This document shows, one piece after another, positions 16,770 to 28,590 of a stretch of 64,000 bases of DNA. The notes under the pieces are model-generated. The model worked only from the letters and a program-made list of their open reading frames with translations. It ran no database searches and was not told the DNA's origin. The stretch's first letter is position 1. Every line of letters starts with the position of its first letter. The stretch is taken from positions 84,760-148,759 of the forward strand of contig DBQY01000009.1 of assembly GCA_002305805.1 (NCBI GenBank), read 5' to 3'. Both the position numbers and the translations under genes were made by a program. Source of the stretch: Atopobium sp. UBA1382. Lineage in GTDB: Bacteria; Actinomycetota; Coriobacteriia; Coriobacteriales; Atopobiaceae.

Positions 16770-17627
16770 CTACTTCACGGCACCGTTGGTGACGCCGCCG
16801 ATGATCTGCTTCTGCGCCACGATGTAGAAGATGATCATCGGGAGCATGGCGAGCAGGTAGGAGGCAAACGCCAGGTTGTAGTTCGTGCCGAACTGCGTCT
16901 GGAAGCTCATCTGCGCGAGCGGCAGGGTGTTGACGCCGGAGCCGCCCATGATGACGAGCGGGGTCATGACGTCGTTCCACACGGCCAGGCCGGTGATGAC
17001 GGCAACGGTGGCGTGCATGGGCTTCATGAGCGGGAAGATGACCTTCCAGTAGGTGGTCCAGGTGGACGCACCGTCGACGCGCGCGGCCTCCTCGAGGGCG
17101 GTGGGGATGTTCCTCAGGTAGCCGGTGTAGAGCATCATGTTCATGGGCATGTAGAACACGACGTAGAGGATCATTACGCCGAACATGTTGTCAAGGTGCA
17201 TCATGGCCGTCTGCTTGACGAGCGGCATCATCAGGATCGCGAAGGGCACGTACATGCCGGCGACGATGAAGTAGTAGGAGCCCTTGAAAAGCTTCTTCTT
17301 GTCCATGTTGCGCCCGATGGCATACGCCGCGAGGCTGTGAATGAGGATGGAGACGACCACGGCAACGACAGTGATGATGAGCGAGTTCAGGAACGAGTGG
17401 AAGAAGTCGGTGACCTGGATGGCCTCGATGAAGTTGTCGAGAGACCATGTGGCGGGCAGGGAGAGGATGCCCGCGATGTCGTTGGTCATCTCGGAGGGGT
17501 CCTTGAACGCGATGACCACAGCCATGTAGAGCGGGAAGAGGACCGTGAGGGTGCCGATCATGAGCAGGATCGTGACGGGCCAGTTCACCCGCTCCTTGAC
17601 CTTGGTAGGAACAGTGTTGTTAGCCAT
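16770..17627 (-). CDS. ABC sugar transporter permease, MalG/RafG type
   Basis: 285 residues with six membrane segments. The EAA loop that contacts the ATPase reads EEAARVDGASTWTTYWKV, near residue 190, and the N-terminus has the usual WPVTILLMIGTLTVLFPLYM first helix. Start ATG overlaps the stop of the upstream permease by one base (TAATG), so translation is coupled. Together with the MalF-type partner it forms the membrane channel of a CUT1 importer. The neighbouring alpha-galactosidase makes alpha-galactosides (raffinose, melibiose) the likely cargo, an inference from context. Confidence 0.93.
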   Translation of the reverse strand: MANNTVPTKVKERVNWPVTILLMIGTLTVLFPLYMAVVIAFKDPSEMTNDIAGILSLPATWSLDNFIEAIQVTDFFHSFLNSLIITVVAVVVSILIHSLAAYAIGRNMDKKKLFKGSYYFIVAGMYVPFAILMMPLVKQTAMMHLDNMFGVMILYVVFYMPMNMMLYTGYLRNIPTALEEAARVDGASTWTTYWKVIFPLMKPMHATVAVITGLAVWNDVMTPLVIMGGSGVNTLPLAQMSFQTQFGTNYNLAFASYLLAMLPMIIFYIVAQKQIIGGVTNGAVK

Positions 17628-18496
17628 TAGAGCTGCTCCTCCTTACTGTTCAGGAACTTCGTCTGCGCAATGGAGACCACGGCGATGAGGATGAAGAAGA
17701 TCACCGCGTTTGCGCACTGGAAGCCAAACTGACTGTTGTTGAGACCGTTCTCGTAGATGAGATACGAGATGGACTCGGTGGAGTTGGCGGGGCCGCCGCC
17801 CGTCATTGCCACGATCTGGTCGAAGACCATGAGCATGTCCTTCATGACGAGGACCATGTTCGTGGTGATGGAGGGCATGATGAGCGGGAACGTGAGGTAG
17901 CGGAACTTGTCCCAGCCGGTAGCGCCGTCGAGGGCACCGGCCTCGTAGACGTCCTCGGGGACCGAGGAGAGACCGGTGATGTAGATAATCGTGGTCTGGG
18001 CGCACGCCTGCCACACGAGCACGACCACGATTCCGATCCACGCCCAGTCGGCGCTTGCGAGGATCGAGTCGGTACCCGTCACCGCTGGGACGATGTAGGT
18101 GAAGAAGTACGTGAAAACGTAGCCTACGACGAGGGCGCCGAGGATGCGCGGGACAAAGTAGAGGCCGCGCAGAGCGCTCTTGAACTTGATCTTGCTCGAG
18201 AGGCCGATGGCCAGGATGAGCGAGAGCACGTTCACGAGGATCGTGGAGACCACGGCGAGCTTGAAGGTGAACAGGTACGAGTTACCAACGCGGGCGTCCT
18301 GGAACAGGTCGATGTAGTTCTGGAACCCGATGATCTCGAAGGGACCATAGCCCTTGGAGTTGGTGAAGCTGTAGAAGAAGCCCGTGAGCAGCGGGATCGT
18401 GTTGAAGGCCACAAACAGGACGAGCACCGGGATCAGAATCATGAGGAAGGTGCGGTTCCTGTCAGACCCCGCCTTGGACGTTGCGAGATTTGCCAT
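17627..18496 (-). CDS. ABC sugar transporter permease, MalF/RafF type
   Basis: 289 residues, six predicted membrane helices, with a short cytoplasmic N-terminus (KAGSDRNRTFLMILIPVLVL). EAA loop: VYEAGALDGATGWDKFRYLTF, near residues 190-210. Typical CUT1 MalF-like size without the long periplasmic loop of E. coli MalF. Starts 12 bases after the binding-protein stop. Operon order is ATPase, binding protein, MalF-type, MalG-type, all on the minus strand. Confidence 0.93.
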   Translation of the reverse strand: MANLATSKAGSDRNRTFLMILIPVLVLFVAFNTIPLLTGFFYSFTNSKGYGPFEIIGFQNYIDLFQDARVGNSYLFTFKLAVVSTILVNVLSLILAIGLSSKIKFKSALRGLYFVPRILGALVVGYVFTYFFTYIVPAVTGTDSILASADWAWIGIVVVLVWQACAQTTIIYITGLSSVPEDVYEAGALDGATGWDKFRYLTFPLIMPSITTNMVLVMKDMLMVFDQIVAMTGGGPANSTESISYLIYENGLNNSQFGFQCANAVIFFILIAVVSIAQTKFLNSKEEQL

Positions 18497-18508
18497 CAGT
18501 TTCCCTCC

Positions 18509-19798
18509 TTATCCCTGATTCGCTTCGTATTCCTGAACCGTGCGCATGACGGTCTTGTTGTAGCGCTGCCAGTCCGAGTCCCACTTGGCGAGGAACGCGT
18601 CGACGTCCTGGTCGTTGATGAGACCCTGGAGGACGGTGTCGCAGGCCATGGCCGACGGGTAGGAGTGGTCGGGGTAGTCGATAAGCCTGCCCTCGTCAAT
18701 GAAGTCGAGGATGTCGTCGAAGAGCGGATCGAGCGTGAAGTCGCCCTCGGTGCAGGGGATGGCCTTCTGGTCGTCGATGTAGGCTTGGAGGTTCTCCTGG
18801 TCCGCGAGGAAGTCGACGACCTTGTAGATGGAGTCCTTCTTGTCCGACTTCGCCTGGCAGATGTTCCAGCAGAGGTCAACGCCGGAGACCACGATGCGTT
18901 CATCGGGGTCGTCTGCCGCGGGCATCGCGAACAGGCCGACGTTCATCTCGGGGTTCACCTGCAGGATCTGCGGAACTGCAAACGAGCCGCAGGGATACAT
19001 CGCGCTCTGGCCGCGCGCGAAGGCGGTGCAGGCGTCGTTGTAGCTGTAGGCGAGCGGGCCGGGCTCGGCGTAGTCGAGGAGCTTCAGGAGCTTCTCGGCG
19101 GGCGCGCGGTAGTAGTCGGAGAACTTGGCATTGCCGGCGTTCACCTGACGCGTGAGGTCCTCGGGAACGAGTTGGACGAGCATAGAGTTCCACGGGGAGA
19201 GGATGGTCCAGGTGTCGCGATAGCCCAGATAGAGCGGAAGGACCTCGCCCTCGGCCTTGATCTGCTCGCAGAGCTCGATGAACTCGTCCCACGTGGTGGG
19301 AATCTGCCAGCCCTTCTCGGCGAACATATCCCTGTTGTAGAGCATACCGGCGGCGTTTGCCACGTAGGGGACGCCGTAGATGCCGTCCATGGGAACGTAG
19401 GTGAGGCTCTTCATGATCTCCTGGTAGGCGGGAGACACGTTGGCCATGCCCGGATAGTCGGAGACGTCGGCGAGCATTTCAGAGTCAACAAAGTCCGCGT
19501 AGGTGGCGTCGCCGCCGATGGCAACGACCTCGGGATAGTCGTCACGGACGAAACGCGTCTTCATGATCGTGACGGCGTCGTTGGGGCTGTCAAAGTTGAG
19601 GAAGACGTCGTCGCTCTGCTCGTTGAACTGGGCCTCGAGGTCCTCGAAGTAGGAGGCCGCCTCCATCTTGTAGTTGACGATCTCCACCTCGGCCTTGCCG
19701 TCGGCGCGCTCGCCCTCGCAGCCCGTGAGAGCGAGACCTGCGGCGGCAGCGGCGGAGAGCCCGAGGAAGGAGCGGCGTGTCAGTGCTCTTTTCTGCAT
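18509..19798 (-). CDS. Extracellular sugar-binding lipoprotein (SBP_bac_1)
   Basis: 429 residues. The N-terminus is a lipoprotein signal: a twin-arginine-like RRSFLG at residues 8-13, a hydrophobic Ala-rich core, then lipobox LTGC with Cys at about residue 27. The mature part is a CUT1 solute-binding protein (VEIVNYKMEAASYFEDLEAQFNEQ, DGIYGVPYVANAAGMLYNRDMF, WDEFIELCEQIKAEG). It captures sugar outside the membrane and delivers it to the two permeases encoded just downstream. It is 18 bases from the ATPase gene stop. Raffinose-family oligosaccharides are the likely ligand from genomic context only. Confidence 0.92.
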   Translation of the reverse strand: MQKRALTRRSFLGLSAAAAAGLALTGCEGERADGKAEVEIVNYKMEAASYFEDLEAQFNEQSDDVFLNFDSPNDAVTIMKTRFVRDDYPEVVAIGGDATYADFVDSEMLADVSDYPGMANVSPAYQEIMKSLTYVPMDGIYGVPYVANAAGMLYNRDMFAEKGWQIPTTWDEFIELCEQIKAEGEVLPLYLGYRDTWTILSPWNSMLVQLVPEDLTRQVNAGNAKFSDYYRAPAEKLLKLLDYAEPGPLAYSYNDACTAFARGQSAMYPCGSFAVPQILQVNPEMNVGLFAMPAADDPDERIVVSGVDLCWNICQAKSDKKDSIYKVVDFLADQENLQAYIDDQKAIPCTEGDFTLDPLFDDILDFIDEGRLIDYPDHSYPSAMACDTVLQGLINDQDVDAFLAKWDSDWQRYNKTVMRTVQEYEANQG

Positions 19799-19816
19799 AA
19801 GGTGTGCCCTCCTTCC

Positions 19817-20932
19817 CTAGTGGGCGATGGCGCGCTCGGTCTGCTTGTCGAAGAGGTGGATCTTGTCCACGTCGACGGAGCAGTTGATCTTGGAGCCGGT
19901 GCGGACGGTGCTCGAGGCGGAGAGGTGCGCGGAGATCTGGCCGCTGTCGACGTCGGCGTAGATCATGGCCTCGGAGCCCAGCAGCTCGTAGACCGTGACG
20001 TTGGCCGGGAAGGTCTCGGAGAGGGTGCGGCCCTCGGCGTACTCGTGCTCCTCGACGACGTCCTCCGGGCGGATGCCCATGACGACGACCTTGCCCACGT
20101 AGCCGCCGTCCTTCAGGGCCTTGGCCTTGGCGCCGGTGAGGGTGATCGTGTTGCTGCCAAAGGTGAGCGTCACGCCGTCGCCCTTCTCGGCCACCGCAAC
20201 GTCGATGAAGTTCATCTGCGGGGAGCCGATGAAGCCGGCGACGAAGAGGTTGCAGGGCTCGTTGTAGAGCTTGGTGGGGGTGTCCACCTGCTGCATGACG
20301 CCGTCCTTCATGACGACGATGCGGGTGCCGAGCGTCATGGCCTCGGTCTGGTCGTGCGTGACGTAGATGATCGTGGCGCCGAGGCGGTCGTGGAGCTTGG
20401 AGATCTCCGCGCGCATCTGGACGCGGAGCTTGGCGTCGAGGTTGGAGAGCGGCTCGTCCATCAGGTAGACCTTGGGGGCGCGGACGATGGCGCGGCCCAT
20501 GGCGACGCGCTGGCGCTGGCCGCCGGAGAGGGCGGACGGCTTGCGGTCGAGGAGCTTCTCGAGGTCGAGGATGCGGGCAGCCTCGCGGACGGCCTTGTCG
20601 ATCTCCTTGGCGTCGACCTTGCGGAGCTTGAGCGGGAACGCCATGTTGTCATAGACGGACATGTGCGGGTACAGCGCGTAGGTCTGGAAGACCATGGCGA
20701 TGTCGCGGTCCTTGGGCTCGACGTCGTTGACCACGCGACCGTCGATCTTGAGGGTGCCGGAGGTGATGTCCTCGAGGCCGGCGATCATGCGCAGCGTCGT
20801 GGACTTGCCGCAGCCGGACGGGCCGACGAAGATGATGAACTCCTTGTCGGCGATCTCGAGGTTGAAATCCTTCACCCCCTCGAAGCCGTTCGGGTACTTC
20901 TTACCTACGTGTTCGAGCGTGAGGCTTGCCAT
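19817..20932 (-). CDS. Sugar ABC transporter ATPase, MsmK/UgpC type
   Basis: 371 residues, usual for MsmK/MalK/UgpC. Walker A GPSGCGKSTT (residues 37-46), Q-loop VFQTYALYPHM, signature LSGGQRQRVAMGRA, Walker B VYLMDEPLSNLD, switch THDQTEAM. The last 130 residues form the OB-fold regulatory domain (MGIRPEDVVEE, GSEAMIYADV). First gene of the importer operon, divergent from the AraC regulator. Such ATPases often serve several CUT1 importers; here it is dedicated at least by position. Confidence 0.94.
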   Translation of the reverse strand: MASLTLEHVGKKYPNGFEGVKDFNLEIADKEFIIFVGPSGCGKSTTLRMIAGLEDITSGTLKIDGRVVNDVEPKDRDIAMVFQTYALYPHMSVYDNMAFPLKLRKVDAKEIDKAVREAARILDLEKLLDRKPSALSGGQRQRVAMGRAIVRAPKVYLMDEPLSNLDAKLRVQMRAEISKLHDRLGATIIYVTHDQTEAMTLGTRIVVMKDGVMQQVDTPTKLYNEPCNLFVAGFIGSPQMNFIDVAVAEKGDGVTLTFGSNTITLTGAKAKALKDGGYVGKVVVMGIRPEDVVEEHEYAEGRTLSETFPANVTVYELLGSEAMIYADVDSGQISAHLSASSTVRTGSKINCSVDVDKIHLFDKQTERAIAH

Positions 20933-21345
20933 CTGCGCAACCTTTCTCCCTGCCCGCCCGGCGTGCGCCCGCCGACCGAGGCCCCACCTTACGTTGTGCT
21001 TAATTTTATGTTGCCACTTTTACGCGATTTTATCTGTATGCTGATATGTATTATTCCGTTATTCGTGGTATTGCTGGTAGTTGTCTTGTTTTGCATTTCA
21101 GAGCAAATTCACTCATTCGCCGAACGGATAGCATTTTGGCGCGAGTGGTTTAGGTGGTTTGTAAAGTTGCTGGTAAATGACTTGTAGATGCTTCTGAAAA
21201 TAGGGAATCGATTCCATATTGGGTGCTCCAGAATTTATCTTTATGCGTTGTCTTGTCCTTTCTCGTATGCCGTCAAAGCGATAAACTATGCAAAATGCGA
21301 CATGGGTTTCTCGCCTGTGCGCTCGATGACGGGAGGGGCACGGAC
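20933..21345. promoter_or_regulatory. AT-rich divergent control region between importer operon and AraC gene
   Basis: 413 bases without a credible gene and clearly lower in GC than the rest of the window from about 20990 to 21300. It contains two imperfect 19-base direct repeats beginning TTGCTGGTA and ending CTTGT (21071-21089 and 21167-21185, 16 of 19 matching, 96 bp apart). Such paired direct half-sites suit an AraC-type activator. A perfect palindrome GGAATCGATTCC lies at 21204-21215. Promoters for both divergent transcripts must lie here. Confidence 0.65.
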
Positions 21346-22200
21346 ATGCCGGCACACGAGCTCGAGTTCTCCACCTTCACGCACGGCCACTACGTCGACC
21401 TGATGCCGTATCAGTACGGCCGAGAGGCATGTGAGCCCGGACACGCCTTTGGACCCGCACGGCGCAGCCACTTCCTGTTCCACTACATCATCTCCGGGTG
21501 CGGCCTCTTCATGACGACGGACGAGCGCGGCTCCAAGACTGACTACCGCCTCTCGGGCGGCGAGGGGTTCCTCATCTTCCCTGGTCAGGTGAACACCTAC
21601 GTGGCCGACCTCGACGATCCCTGGGAGTACATCTGGATCGAGTTCGACGGCATCCGCGTGCGCGACGACCTGGAGAACGCCGGGCTCACGCCCTCCTCCC
21701 CCGTCTACCGCTCGCAGTCGAGCGAGCTGCGCGCCCACATGGTCGAGGAGATGCGCTACCTGGTGTCGAACAGGAACGCCTCCGCACTCCACCTCATCGG
21801 GCACACCTACCTCTTCATCGACTACCTGCTGCGCTCCGCGGCGCACCCGGACGAGCAGACGACGAGCCGCCTGCAGAGCTTCTACATCAGCGAGGCGATC
21901 GACTTCGTGAAGGAGCACTACCAGTCTGACATCACGGTCGAGGACATCGCCAAGCGGACCGGTCTCAACCGCAGCTACTTTGGCAAGGTGTTCAAGGCCG
22001 CCACGGGCAAGTCCCCGCAGCAGTACCTAATCGGCTATCGCATGGGCAAGGCGGCCGAGCTGCTCAAGCTCACCGCGCTGCCGGTGGCCGAGGTGGGCCG
22101 TGCCGTAGGCTATCCCAACCAGCTGCACTTCTCGCGCGCCTTCAAGGGCGCGTACGGCGTGTCCCCGCGCGAGTGGCGCCGCGAGAACGCCGCCGTGTGA
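21346..22200 (+). CDS. AraC-family regulator of the alpha-galactoside importer (RafR/MsmR type)
   Basis: 284 residues from ATG at 21346, behind GGAGGGG; another in-frame ATG at 21295 has poorer context. N-terminal cupin-like sugar-binding domain (HFLFHYIISGCGLFMT, GGEGFLIFPGQVNTYVAD, WIEFDGI) and C-terminal double HTH (DITVEDIAKRTGLNRSYFGKVFKAATGKSP and VGRAVGYPNQLHFSRAFKGAYG). This layout is that of RafR, MsmR and MelR, activators of raffinose or melibiose genes. Divergent from the importer operon across an AT-rich region with paired repeats, so it probably activates that operon when an alpha-galactoside is bound. Confidence 0.92.
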   Translation: MPAHELEFSTFTHGHYVDLMPYQYGREACEPGHAFGPARRSHFLFHYIISGCGLFMTTDERGSKTDYRLSGGEGFLIFPGQVNTYVADLDDPWEYIWIEFDGIRVRDDLENAGLTPSSPVYRSQSSELRAHMVEEMRYLVSNRNASALHLIGHTYLFIDYLLRSAAHPDEQTTSRLQSFYISEAIDFVKEHYQSDITVEDIAKRTGLNRSYFGKVFKAATGKSPQQYLIGYRMGKAAELLKLTALPVAEVGRAVGYPNQLHFSRAFKGAYGVSPREWRRENAAV

Positions 22201-22210
22201 CAGACGCAGC

Positions 22211-24696
<2,486 letters not shown>

Positions 24697-24729
24697 ACGT
24701 GAATACGTCTTGCTCTGGGTAGGAGGGTC

Positions 24730-25938
24730 TCACCCCGCACGGCGCGCAAGCGCGGCGAGGGCGCGACCGCCGAGCACGAGCTGGGCCATAAGCAGCACGC
24801 CCGCCGCAATCCAAAGGGCATCGTAGCCGCCGAGCGCAACGAGCTGGCTGCCGAGCGCGGAGCCCACGCCGCCGCCCGCGAAGACGCCGAGCCCGATGAG
24901 TCCGGTGCAGAGCCCCGTCTGAGCAGGGTCCGCGTCCATGGAGAGCGAGACGAGCGTGGGCTGCGTGAGGATGTAGCCAAAGCCGAGCGCGCCCGCGGCG
25001 AGAAGCGCCGGCTGCCAGGCGCCCGTCGCCGTGACGAGCACGAGCGTCGCAATGGCCAGCAGCCCGGAGGCCTCACCAACATAGATGACGCCACGCGGGC
25101 CGCGCACGGCGCCGATGCGCCCGGAGACGGTACCTCCCACCAGGCACATCACGCCGTAGAGCATCATGATGAGGCCCGCCTGCGTGGAGCCGAGGCCGCA
25201 GCGCTCGGCCAGGAACGTCCCCATGAAACCGTAGACGCCCAAAAAGACGATGCCCGTCGTGCAGGCGACGAAATAGACCGCACGGTGGCTGCCAAAGAAG
25301 ATGCGTGCAGCACGGGCGAAGAAGCTGCCCTGAGGCGCCGCGGCCGCGGGCTCGGCGTCCTTCTCACCCGCCGGCGCCGCGGGGCGCGGGAGCCGCCAGA
25401 GCAGCGCCAGCGCGACCAGCGCGAGCACACCAAAGCAGGCAAAGGCCGCACGCCAGCTCATGAGGTCCGTGATGATGCCGCCCAGGCCCGAGGAGAGGCC
25501 CTGACCCGTGAAGGTGATGCCCATGAGGACGCCCACCGCCGCGCCGCGGCGCTCCGGGCCTACGACGTCGCCGACGTGCGCCTGCGAGACGGCGATGATG
25601 CCCGCCGCAAAGCAGCCCGTGATCACGCGGGCCGCCGCGAGCAGCGGCAGCGTGGGCGCCACAGCGCAGAGGAACGTCCCTGCGGCGAGCCCGGCCACGA
25701 TCACGTGCAGCACGCGCAGCCGGCCAAAGCGGTCGCCGAGCGTGCCGCATACGGGCTGGAGCAGACCATACGGAACGAGGTAGGCGGTGAGCACAATCGT
25801 CGCCGCGGACGCAGCCACGCCGAGCGCGTTCGCGATGGCGGGCAGCGCCGGCGAGACGAACCAGTTATCCGCGGCGGAGACGAGTCCGCAGAAGCCCAGC
25901 GTGTAGACGACGCGCTTCTGCTCGGAGGTGAGGTCCAT
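24730..25938 (-). CDS. MFS transporter (drug/metabolite exporter type)
   Basis: 402 residues from ATG at 25936-25938, behind AGAAGGG. Twelve hydrophobic segments in two six-helix halves joined by a cytoplasmic loop (APAGEKDAEPAAAAPQGSF, about residue 185). The MFS motif A between helices 2 and 3 reads GTLGDRFGRLRVL. Resembles DHA1-type exporters of the YdhP/AraJ/YnfM group. The substrate is unknown. It stands alone: the next upstream gene on the strand, copA, ends 47 bases before its start, so co-transcription with the copper genes is possible but unproven. Confidence 0.88.
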   Translation of the reverse strand: MDLTSEQKRVVYTLGFCGLVSAADNWFVSPALPAIANALGVAASAATIVLTAYLVPYGLLQPVCGTLGDRFGRLRVLHVIVAGLAAGTFLCAVAPTLPLLAAARVITGCFAAGIIAVSQAHVGDVVGPERRGAAVGVLMGITFTGQGLSSGLGGIITDLMSWRAAFACFGVLALVALALLWRLPRPAAPAGEKDAEPAAAAPQGSFFARAARIFFGSHRAVYFVACTTGIVFLGVYGFMGTFLAERCGLGSTQAGLIMMLYGVMCLVGGTVSGRIGAVRGPRGVIYVGEASGLLAIATLVLVTATGAWQPALLAAGALGFGYILTQPTLVSLSMDADPAQTGLCTGLIGLGVFAGGGVGSALGSQLVALGGYDALWIAAGVLLMAQLVLGGRALAALARRAG

Positions 25939-25984
25939 GGGTCGGCCCTTCTTTACGTGCGAGTGGAGCCGACCCATTGTAGAC

Positions 25985-26191
25985 CTATGCGACCGCGGCC
26001 TCGTAGCCCGCATCCACGACGGCCGCCACCAGGGCCTCGTCGCTCACGGAGTCGGCGGCCTCGACGGTCGCGGTGCCGGCCTCGAGGTTCACGTCCACGG
26101 CGCTCACACCGTCGACGCCCTCGAGTGCCTTCTTCACGTGCGCAACGCAGTGCTGGCACATCATGCCGGTCACGTTCAGGGTCTTGGTCAT
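25985..26191 (-). CDS. copZ: Possible internally initiated CopZ-like copper chaperone (in frame with copA)
   Basis: The last 68 codons of copA begin with ATG (26189-26191) preceded by GAAAGGACACGACC, a good Shine-Dalgarno at the right distance. The encoded 68 residues are a complete HMA fold ([14 protein letters not shown], length of free CopZ). This looks like a former copZ gene joined in frame to copA by loss of the copA stop, with its ribosome binding site retained. Translation from this start would give free chaperone plus fused pump. Internal initiation is inference; the sequence signals are visible. Confidence 0.55.
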   Translation of the reverse strand: MTKTLNVTGMMCQHCVAHVKKALEGVDGVSAVDVNLEAGTATVEAADSVSDEALVAAVVDAGYEAAVA

Positions 26192-28546
26192 GGTCGTGTC
26201 CTTTCTCGATGTCTCTACGTTCACGTCGGTCGCGACAGGGGTCGCGACGTCGGTTTTTGCCTCGCTTGGTTTCCAGGTGCGCAGGCGCAGCGCGTTCGTC
26301 ACCACGAAGACGGAACTGAAGCCCATGGCGGCCGCGCCGATCATCGGGTTCAGCGTGACGCCCCAGGGCGAGAGCACGCCGGCGGCAACAGGAATGCAGA
26401 TGGCGTTGTAGAAGAGCGCCCAGAAGAGGTTCTGCTTGATGTTGCGCATCGTGGCGCGGGAGAGCTCCATCGCGGTGGCCACGTCGGCCGGGTCGGAGTG
26501 CATGAGCACCACGTCGGCCGAGGAGATGGCCACGTCCGTGCCGGCGCCGATGGCGATGCCCACGTCGGCGCGCGCAAGCGCCGGCGCATCGTTGATGCCG
26601 TCACCGACCATGGCAACGGTGCGGCCGGCCTCCTGCAGCTCGCGGACCTTGGCCTCCTTCTGCGCAGGCAGCACGCCGGCGATGACCTCGTCCACGCCCA
26701 CCCGACGCGCCACGGCGGCGGCGGTGCGCTCCTGGTCGCCGGTGAGCAGCACCGTGCGGGCGCCCATCGCGCGCAGGCGGGCAATCGCCGCCGCACTCGT
26801 GGGCTTCACAGGGTCGGCCACGGCGATCATGCCCAGCGCATGGCCATCAAGCGAGAAGAACAGCGGGGTCTTGCCGTCGTCCGCGAGCGCCGCGGCGGCT
26901 TCTTCGAGCGCGCCGAGCCCCACGCCCCGCGCTGCCATGAGGCGCGCGTTGCCGGCGAGCGCCGGCGCGCCATCCACCGTCGCAGAGAGACCACCGCCCG
27001 CGACCTGCTCGAACTTCTCGACGCGCGCGCCCTTCTCGGCATCCGGGCGCTTCTCATCAGCGTAGGAGCAGACGGCGCCGGCCAGCGGGTGCTCGCTCTT
27101 GCGCTCGAGCGCCGCGGCCACGCGCAGCAGCTCGCCCTCGGTCACACCCGGGGCGAGAAGGACGTCGGCCACGCGCGGCTCGCCCGCCGTCACGGTGCCG
27201 GTCTTGTCCAGTACGACGGCGTCCACGTTGCAGGCGGTCTCGAGCGCCTCGGCGGACTTGATGAGGATGCCGTTGACGGCACCGCGGCCCGTGCCCACCA
27301 TGATGGCCGTGGGCGTGGCCAGACCGAGCGCGCACGGGCAGGAGATCACGAGGATAGAGATGGCATGCGTGAGCGCGGTGGCCACGTCGCCCGCGAGTGC
27401 GAGCCACGCGACGAAGGTCACCGCGGCGATGGCGATGACCACGGGAACGAAGACGCCGGCGATCTTGTCCGCCATGCGCTCGATGGGTGCCTTGGAGCTC
27501 GTGGCCTCGTCGACGAGGCGGATGATGCCCGCGAGCGTGGTGTCGTCGCCGACGGCGCGCGCTTCCATCGCAAACCAGCCGCGCGTGGAGACGGTCGCGC
27601 CCGTCACGCGGTCGCCCACGCCCTTCTCGACGGGCACGCTCTCGCCGGTGATGGCGGACTCGTCCACGGCGGCGGCGCCCTCGACCACCACGCCGTCCAC
27701 CGGGACGGACTCGCCCGCGCGCACGATCACGCGCTCCCCCACGCGCACGTCCTCGGTGGGGACCTCGACCTCCTCGCCGTCGCGCACGACCGTTGCCGTC
27801 TTGGGCGCGAGGTCCATGAGCGCGGTAATGGCGTCCGTCGTGCGGCCCTTGGCGCGCGCCTCGAAGAATTTGCCCAGCGTGATGAGGGTGAGGATCATGC
27901 CGGCGGAGTCAAAGTAGAGGCTGTGCGCGGCGCTGTGCAGCGTGGCCGCGTCACCCGCGCCCGCAGCCCAGGCCATGCGGTAGAGCTGCGCGACGCTCCA
28001 AGCGGCGGACGCGGCCGAGCCCAGCGCGATGAGCGAGTCCATGTTGGGCGCGCGGTGCGCCAGCGTCTTGAAGCCGGTGATGAAGTAGTGTCGGTTCACG
28101 AAGAGAATGGGCGCGCAGAGCAGGAGCTGCGTGAGCCCGAGCGCCACGAGGTTGGCCTCGCCCGCGAGCGCGGGAGGCTGCGGCCAGCCTAACATCGGGC
28201 CCATGGCCACATAGAAGAGCGGAACCGAGAAGACTGCGGAGATTATCAGCTGGTCGCGCTTCTCGCGGATGGCTTTCTCGGCGGCCGCGCCGGGGCGCTC
28301 GGCTGGCGCGGCGCGGCCGCTCTTCTCGCCGGCCGGCGCGCGGCGGGCGGCCCCGTAGCCGGACTTCTCGATCGCCTCCACCACGGCGGCAGCCGTCTCG
28401 GGCGAGCCGTCGTAGTCGAGCTCCATCGAGTTCTTGAGCAGGTTCACGTTGGCGCAGGCTACGCCGGGCACCTCGCCCGCCGCCTTCTGCACGCGCGACG
28501 AGCACGCCGCGCAGGTCATACCCGTTATGTCGAACGTCTCTCTCAT
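25985..28546 (-). CDS. copA: Copper-exporting P1B-type ATPase with C-terminal CopZ-like domain
   Basis: 853 residues from the ATG at 28544-28546 (GGGGGTG upstream). Pumps Cu+ out of the cytosol. Domains: N-terminal HMA metal-binding domain with GMTCAACSS (residues 8-16); transmembrane metal site [11 protein letters not shown]; phosphorylation motif [17 protein letters not shown]; hinge [14 protein letters not shown]. After the last membrane helices an Asp/Thr/Val-rich linker leads to a second complete HMA domain at the extreme C-terminus ([20 protein letters not shown]). CopA enzymes normally carry HMA domains only at the N-terminus. It follows csoR, the copper-sensing repressor, with a palindromic repeat just before its RBS. 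Confidence 0.95.
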   Translation of the reverse strand: MRETFDITGMTCAACSSRVQKAAGEVPGVACANVNLLKNSMELDYDGSPETAAAVVEAIEKSGYGAARRAPAGEKSGRAAPAERPGAAAEKAIREKRDQLIISAVFSVPLFYVAMGPMLGWPQPPALAGEANLVALGLTQLLLCAPILFVNRHYFITGFKTLAHRAPNMDSLIALGSAASAAWSVAQLYRMAWAAGAGDAATLHSAAHSLYFDSAGMILTLITLGKFFEARAKGRTTDAITALMDLAPKTATVVRDGEEVEVPTEDVRVGERVIVRAGESVPVDGVVVEGAAAVDESAITGESVPVEKGVGDRVTGATVSTRGWFAMEARAVGDDTTLAGIIRLVDEATSSKAPIERMADKIAGVFVPVVIAIAAVTFVAWLALAGDVATALTHAISILVISCPCALGLATPTAIMVGTGRGAVNGILIKSAEALETACNVDAVVLDKTGTVTAGEPRVADVLLAPGVTEGELLRVAAALERKSEHPLAGAVCSYADEKRPDAEKGARVEKFEQVAGGGLSATVDGAPALAGNARLMAARGVGLGALEEAAAALADDGKTPLFFSLDGHALGMIAVADPVKPTSAAAIARLRAMGARTVLLTGDQERTAAAVARRVGVDEVIAGVLPAQKEAKVRELQEAGRTVAMVGDGINDAPALARADVGIAIGAGTDVAISSADVVLMHSDPADVATAMELSRATMRNIKQNLFWALFYNAICIPVAAGVLSPWGVTLNPMIGAAAMGFSSVFVVTNALRLRTWKPSEAKTDVATPVATDVNVETSRKDTTMTKTLNVTGMMCQHCVAHVKKALEGVDGVSAVDVNLEAGTATVEAADSVSDEALVAAVVDAGYEAAVA

Positions 28547-28557
28547 CTTCACCCCCA

Positions 28558-28590
28558 AATGATACGAAGGGACAGTCCCTTCGTATCATT
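28558..28590. repeat. Palindromic repeat, GATACGAAGGGACAG family (copy 2)
   Basis: A 33-base perfect palindrome: 16-bp arms (28558-28573 and 28575-28590) around one central base. It fills the gap between the csoR stop codon, which it touches, and the copA RBS. Same sequence family as the element at 11586-11657. In the csoR-copA mRNA it would form a strong hairpin 11 bases upstream of the copA start. Confidence 0.88.

Noticed and set aside
28544..28558. Upstream TTG/GTG starts for copA (28558 or 28552)
   Set aside because: They overlap the likely RBS and the palindromic repeat; ATG at 28546 is preceded by GGGGGTG and directly begins the HMA domain.
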